From Paludibacteraceae bacterium (GTDB lineage Bacteria; Bacteroidota; Bacteroidia; Bacteroidales; Paludibacteraceae), in contig JAFXPK010000008.1 in the NCBI GenBank assembly GCA_017527905.1, forward strand, positions 1 through 34,299: a stretch of 34,299 bases of DNA, in the 5' to 3' direction. The first letter of the stretch is position 1. Each line of letters starts with the position of its first letter. The position numbers were made by a program, and so were the translations under genes. Under the pieces are notes generated by a model that did no database searches, was not told the origin of the DNA, and saw only the letters and a program-made list of their open reading frames with translations. Below, piece by piece: positions 31,167-34,299 of the stretch.

Positions 31167-32831
31167 TTAATTTTCGTAAAGATATCTCTTAATGGATTTC
31201 TTAGGAGTCTTCTCGAACTCTGTCGGATGGATGATGATGGCGGAGAGGCGCTCGTAGGCGGCGAGTTGCTCGTTCACCTTCTTGCGGTGCTCGTCCATGA
31301 TAGCGTCCAAATCGGCACGCTGGATGCCCATCTCGTCCATGGCGGCGAAGTCAGGGTAAACCAAGGCTACGATCTTGTCCGCGCGTTGGATGACGATGCA
31401 CTCCGACACGAACGGCAGGTTGCTCAACTTCGCCTCAATCTCCTCCGGATAGATGTTCTGTCCGCTTGCGCCTAAGATCATGGTCTTGGAACGTCCCTTG
31501 ATGAAGATGTAGCCGTTCTTGTCCACGATGCCGACATCACCTGTGCACATCCAGCCATCCTCCGTGAAAGCCTTGGAAGTGGCCTCCTCGTTCTTGTAAT
31601 ATCCCTTCATCACATTCCGTCCCTTCACTTGGATCTCTCCTGGTATGTTCTGCGGATCGGATGAGTCGATGCGCACCTCCATGTCGTCCACGACGGTACC
31701 CACTGAATTCGGCACATATTGCTTGCCGTTCGCACCATAGTTCAAACTGATGAGCGGTCCACACTCCGTCATACCGTAACCCACGGCGAACGGAAAGTTG
31801 ATCTTCATCAAGAACTCCTCCATCTCCTTGTTGAGGGGAGCGCCTCCGATGATGAGGTGGATGAACTCGCCTCCGAATGACTTCACGAGGGTGTTCCTGA
31901 TCTCTGAATAGATCTTTCCTGACAGGATAGGAATACTCATCGCCAGCTTCATGGATGTCTTGTTCAGCTTCGGCAATATGTTGTTTTTGTATATCTTTTC
32001 GAGAATAAGCGGTACGGAGAAGATGACAGTAGGTTTCACATCCTCCATCGCCTTCAGCAAAATCTTCGGACTTGGAATCCTGTTGAGGAAGGTGATGTGC
32101 GCACCCTTCGCGAATTGCGAAAGGAAGTCGAAGGCGCATCCATAGGCGTGTGCCAGCGGCAGGAAGGTGAGGATCTCGTAACCCTTGCCGACTAGATTGG
32201 TTGAGGCGGCGTACTCCATGTTGCCACAAAGATTGTCGCCTGTGAGCATCACGCCCTTGCTGTAGCCAGTCGTACCGGAGGTGTAGTTGATGACAGCCAC
32301 CTCGTTGTCATCCTTGTCGCAGAAGTGCACATCCTCCTTGCGGAAACCGTTCGGATAACGCTCGGCGAACTTTTGGTCCAACTGCTTCATCGACATCTGG
32401 ATGGTCTCTCCCGGTGCTTGGTATATGCAACGGAAATCAGAGATGGAGAATACCCCGCGAACTCCTTGGAACTTGCTCTCGTCCAAGTCTTCCCATTGGT
32501 TGTCACTCAAGAAAACGAGCTTCGACTCCGAGTGCGTAATGATGTGTTGCACGTCATTCGGATGGAAATCCTGAAGGATCGGTACTACGATGGCGCCGTA
32601 CGAAACTGCGGATAGGAACGTGATGGCCCATTGTGGCGTGTTTCGACCCACCAAGGCTATCTTGTCGTTCTTTTGTACATGGATTTCATCAAAGAGAACA
32701 TGTAGTTTCGCAACTTCTTCTCCTACTTGACTGTACGTGAATGTTTTCTTCGCTACGTAATCGGTCATCGCTTTGAGATCCCAGAACTCTGTGATCGCAT
32801 GCTCAAAATGGCCTACAAATTTATTTGCCAT
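31167..32831 (-). CDS. long-chain acyl-CoA synthetase (AMP-binding), copy 2
   Basis: Paralogue of 29367-31037 (554 aa) with YTSGTTGYSKGV (183-194), VGYGMTEC, CTGDVG and GRSKTMILGASGQNIYPEEIEAKL, ending KTPKKSIKRYLYEN with the catalytic lysine. Both copies share the order of motifs along their whole length, and both have the shorter bacterial form rather than the ~600-aa one. It has its own promoter (32858-32888). The two may serve different chain lengths, which I cannot judge. Confidence 0.92.
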   Translation of the reverse strand: MANKFVGHFEHAITEFWDLKAMTDYVAKKTFTYSQVGEEVAKLHVLFDEIHVQKNDKIALVGRNTPQWAITFLSAVSYGAIVVPILQDFHPNDVQHIITHSESKLVFLSDNQWEDLDESKFQGVRGVFSISDFRCIYQAPGETIQMSMKQLDQKFAERYPNGFRKEDVHFCDKDDNEVAVINYTSGTTGYSKGVMLTGDNLCGNMEYAASTNLVGKGYEILTFLPLAHAYGCAFDFLSQFAKGAHITFLNRIPSPKILLKAMEDVKPTVIFSVPLILEKIYKNNILPKLNKTSMKLAMSIPILSGKIYSEIRNTLVKSFGGEFIHLIIGGAPLNKEMEEFLMKINFPFAVGYGMTECGPLISLNYGANGKQYVPNSVGTVVDDMEVRIDSSDPQNIPGEIQVKGRNVMKGYYKNEEATSKAFTEDGWMCTGDVGIVDKNGYIFIKGRSKTMILGASGQNIYPEEIEAKLSNLPFVSECIVIQRADKIVALVYPDFAAMDEMGIQRADLDAIMDEHRKKVNEQLAAYERLSAIIIHPTEFEKTPKKSIKRYLYEN

Positions 32832-32857
32832 ACTTACTCATTTTTAGTAAAACTGTG

Positions 32858-32888
32858 CAAAAGTACTACAAATTTGCACACCTCACAA
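32858..32888 (-). promoter_or_regulatory. promoter of acyl-CoA synthetase copy 2
   Basis: On the minus strand TACTTTTG (32865-32858) is an exact TAnnTTTG, with TTG (32888-32886) 20 bp upstream. It lies 27 bp before the start codon. Confidence 0.65.
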
Positions 32889-33129
32889 TTTTTTGTGCAG
32901 AAAATATGAAAAAAGATACTAAAGAATTGTAAATCTATAAGATAGAAAACGAAATGGAAACAAAAAAGTTTTCTTGTTTTGGGTCAATATAGGTCAACGC
33001 ACCTCAGTGGGCAGATACGCACAAACTTAGCCCACCATCTCTCCAGCGTATCGCAGGGAAGGAATGGTGGGCCTTAAGAAAATCCATAACCATGTCACAA
33101 TCAGGCATGAATAAAGGTGGATAGTATCC
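32889..33129. other. non-coding spacer with a hairpin at 33030-33072
   Basis: No gene seen. GCCCACCAT (33030-33038) and ATGGTGGGC (33064-33072) form a 9-bp stem with a 25-nt loop, flanked by CTTA/TTAAG; it may be the weak terminator of the SUFU-domain gene. A GGTCAA direct repeat pair sits at about 32981-32997. Confidence 0.45.
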
Positions 33130-33771
33130 TTATATACCGTAATTTTTCCTGTTTAAATTTAGGACAAGATTCAAATCCTCATCATCGATCTTATCAATCA
33201 GGTCGGACATCGAATGTTCCATTTTAAAATCGAGCTCCTCTTGGTACAGCGGATACAACTGGTAGAAGTTCACTCGTCCGAACAATCCCAATCGCATAGG
33301 CTCGACGATCTGGTTCTCCTTGCCGATGGAACGAAGGAGTATAAGGCTATTGAACTTTGTGTTCTCCGCAAAAGGCTTGCCCTCTTCGTCCGCCTGCATT
33401 GTATGTCCGAGGCCAAGCCACGTCTCGCATTCGATTGGCAAACGGGCCATTACCTTCAGGTATCTTATCGGCCAATAATCTTCCTCCTTGTCAGATTGCA
33501 CATTCCACTCTTTCGGAAGGAAAATCACATACTCCGCCCGCTCAAGCTTGCGTTTCCCGAACTCGCGGGGAACATCCATCTTATATGCGCCAGCACCCAT
33601 CGTCACCAGCTTATAGTATGGTTGCTCGTCGGACGGCGGTATCAGTGCGATGTCCACATGTATATCCGGAGAAAAGATCTCATGTATAACGGTAGGGAAA
33701 TCACCATATTGTTGCTGGATGTAAGACTCAATTTTGTTGACCTCTCTTGAAGAATAAAAAAAGCCCTTCAT
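33130..33771 (-). CDS. SUFU-domain protein, possible immunity protein
   Basis: Suppressor-of-fused family domain: VTMGAGAYKMDVPREF, AEYVIFLPKEW, YWPIRYLKVMARLP, WLGLGHTM, AENTKFNSLILL, VNFYQLYPLYQEELDFKMEH and the end DLNLVLNLNRKNYG. In bacteria SUFU proteins are often immunity factors in polymorphic toxin loci, or have unknown roles. I start at Met34 of the longer frame (MKGFFYSS, 213 aa), since the longer start at 33870 overlaps a dyad (33851-33879) and its extra residues look non-coding. No toxin is visible; the next gene is an Rpn-family nuclease in the other direction. Confidence 0.85.
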   Translation of the reverse strand: MKGFFYSSREVNKIESYIQQQYGDFPTVIHEIFSPDIHVDIALIPPSDEQPYYKLVTMGAGAYKMDVPREFGKRKLERAEYVIFLPKEWNVQSDKEEDYWPIRYLKVMARLPIECETWLGLGHTMQADEEGKPFAENTKFNSLILLRSIGKENQIVEPMRLGLFGRVNFYQLYPLYQEELDFKMEHSMSDLIDKIDDEDLNLVLNLNRKNYGI

Positions 33772-33850
33772 GCATTTAATTTTTTCAGTGCGCAAAACAG
33801 CGCTATTAGACGTTGCGTTAAATTCTCTCCGCCTAACACTCCCGGACGTG

Positions 33851-33879
33851 TTCCCTACCATGTTAACCATAGTGGGGAA
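33851..33879. promoter_or_regulatory. 29-bp dyad upstream of the SUFU gene
   Basis: TTCCCTACCAT / ATAGTGGGGAA with a 7-nt centre (33851-33861, 33869-33879): ten of eleven positions pair, one of them G-T. It could be an operator or an RNA hairpin. A TATATTTG -7 box on the minus strand (33912-33905) is about 26 bp further upstream. Confidence 0.5.
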
Positions 33880-34021
33880 TAGGTGGGCCCATTAGGTTTA
33901 TATGCAAATATATCAACTAATTGGTGGATTCCCCATCGTATTTCACTTTTTTATTAAGTGTTTATGAATCCTTCTCTATTGTTAATTTTGTGTAATTATA
34001 TCACATTTTAATATCATGATC

Positions 34022-34052
34022 TTTGGAACTTACAGAAAAACAATTACCTTTG
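34022..34052 (+). promoter_or_regulatory. promoter of the Rpn-family gene
   Basis: TTTG (34022-34025), 19 bp, TACCTTTG (34045-34052): a complete match to the Bacteroidetes consensus. The start codon is 22 bp downstream. Confidence 0.8.
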
Positions 34053-34074
34053 CGGTGATAAAACGTTTCATGAG

Positions 34075-34299
34075 ATGAGAGACACCGACTACATACGTTT
34101 CGACTGGGCGATCAAGCGGCTGTTGCGCGACAAGGCCAACTTCGGCATCCTCGAGGGTCTCTTCACCGTGCTGCTGGGCAGGAAGGTGGAGATCGTGGAG
34201 GTGTTGGAGAGCGAGAGCAACCAGCAGACACTCGACGACAAGTTCAACCGGGTGGACATGATGGTCAAGGCGGACGACGGCGAGCTCTTCATCGTGGAG
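34075..34299 (+). CDS. Rpn-family recombination-promoting nuclease/putative transposase, 5' part
   Basis: The first 75 codons read into the window edge, starting MRDTDYIRFDWAIKRLLRDK. NFGILEGLFTVLLG, VEVLESESNQQ and RVDMMVKADDGELFIVE match the start of the Rpn (PD-(D/E)XK) family: KxxxNxxxLxxFL, the FD/VD-type acid and the E/I-VE strand. Rpn proteins are nucleases that promote RecA-independent recombination and are often in many copies in Bacteroidales. An in-frame ATG 5 bp upstream (34070) reads into a stop after one codon and is not used. The gene is cut by the window end, not by mutation. Confidence 0.75.
   Translation, partial: MRDTDYIRFDWAIKRLLRDKANFGILEGLFTVLLGRKVEIVEVLESESNQQTLDDKFNRVDMMVKADDGELFIVE

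Noticed and set aside
1..34299. CRISPR array, rRNA or tRNA genes
   Set aside because: No regular spacer-repeat pattern and no cloverleaf or rRNA-like stretch was recognised by eye.

Overview
This window comes from a Bacteroidales-type chromosome, probably a Porphyromonadaceae/Tannerellaceae-like relative, but I cannot name the species. Four things point there. Promoter-like sites have the Bacteroidetes form (TAnnTTTG, with TTTG or TTG about 19-21 bp upstream). One secreted protein ends in a type IX secretion (Por) C-terminal sorting domain. Several families are typical of the order (DUF4954, the rSAM/lipoprotein pair, zinc-finger-less TopA with a lysine-rich tail, Rpn family). The intergenic DNA carries A/T-rich short repeats common in these genomes.

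Layout. 355-948: a flavin reductase-like gene, then a repeat patch (987-1155). 1193-6595 (minus strand): recA-hflX, a terminator overlapping the end of hflX, then DUF4954, a membrane protein and a phosphoesterase. 6772-7092: an orphan MNT nucleotidyltransferase lying between two nearly identical 50-bp promoter-like repeats, one in front of recA and one in front of the gene itself. 7243-9247: a radical SAM/SPASM enzyme and its partner protein, here apparently a T9SS cargo rather than a lipoprotein. 9551-12690: five small minus-strand accessory genes, including an Imm26-like and a DUF6678-like protein, with no toxin in sight. 12975-15407: topA on the plus strand.

15477-24701 (minus strand) is the centre of the window. 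A LuxR/FixJ-type regulator is followed by hemE-hemCD-hemB-hemA-hemL-hemN-hemG, the route from glutamyl-tRNA to protoporphyrin IX apart from ferrochelatase. Two identical 17-bp palindromes lie just upstream of the hemE promoter, and a 15/17 match (reverse orientation) lies upstream of the regulator gene. This suggests an autoregulated heme-biosynthesis regulon. Two enzymes are unusual: HemA is only 299 aa, with no dimerisation domain and a degenerate nucleotide-binding loop. HemCD seems to lack HemC domain 3 and its cofactor cysteine, and carries a segment resembling the end of a CobA-type methyltransferase before HemD.

24926-32831 (minus strand): a small membrane protein, ilvE, a DUF4112 membrane protein coupled to a large coiled-coil protein of unknown function, and two tandem acyl-CoA synthetase paralogues. 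33130-34299: a SUFU-domain protein (often an immunity protein in bacteria), then the start of an Rpn-family nuclease gene that runs off the right edge. I found no rRNA, tRNA, CRISPR array or complete insertion sequence.
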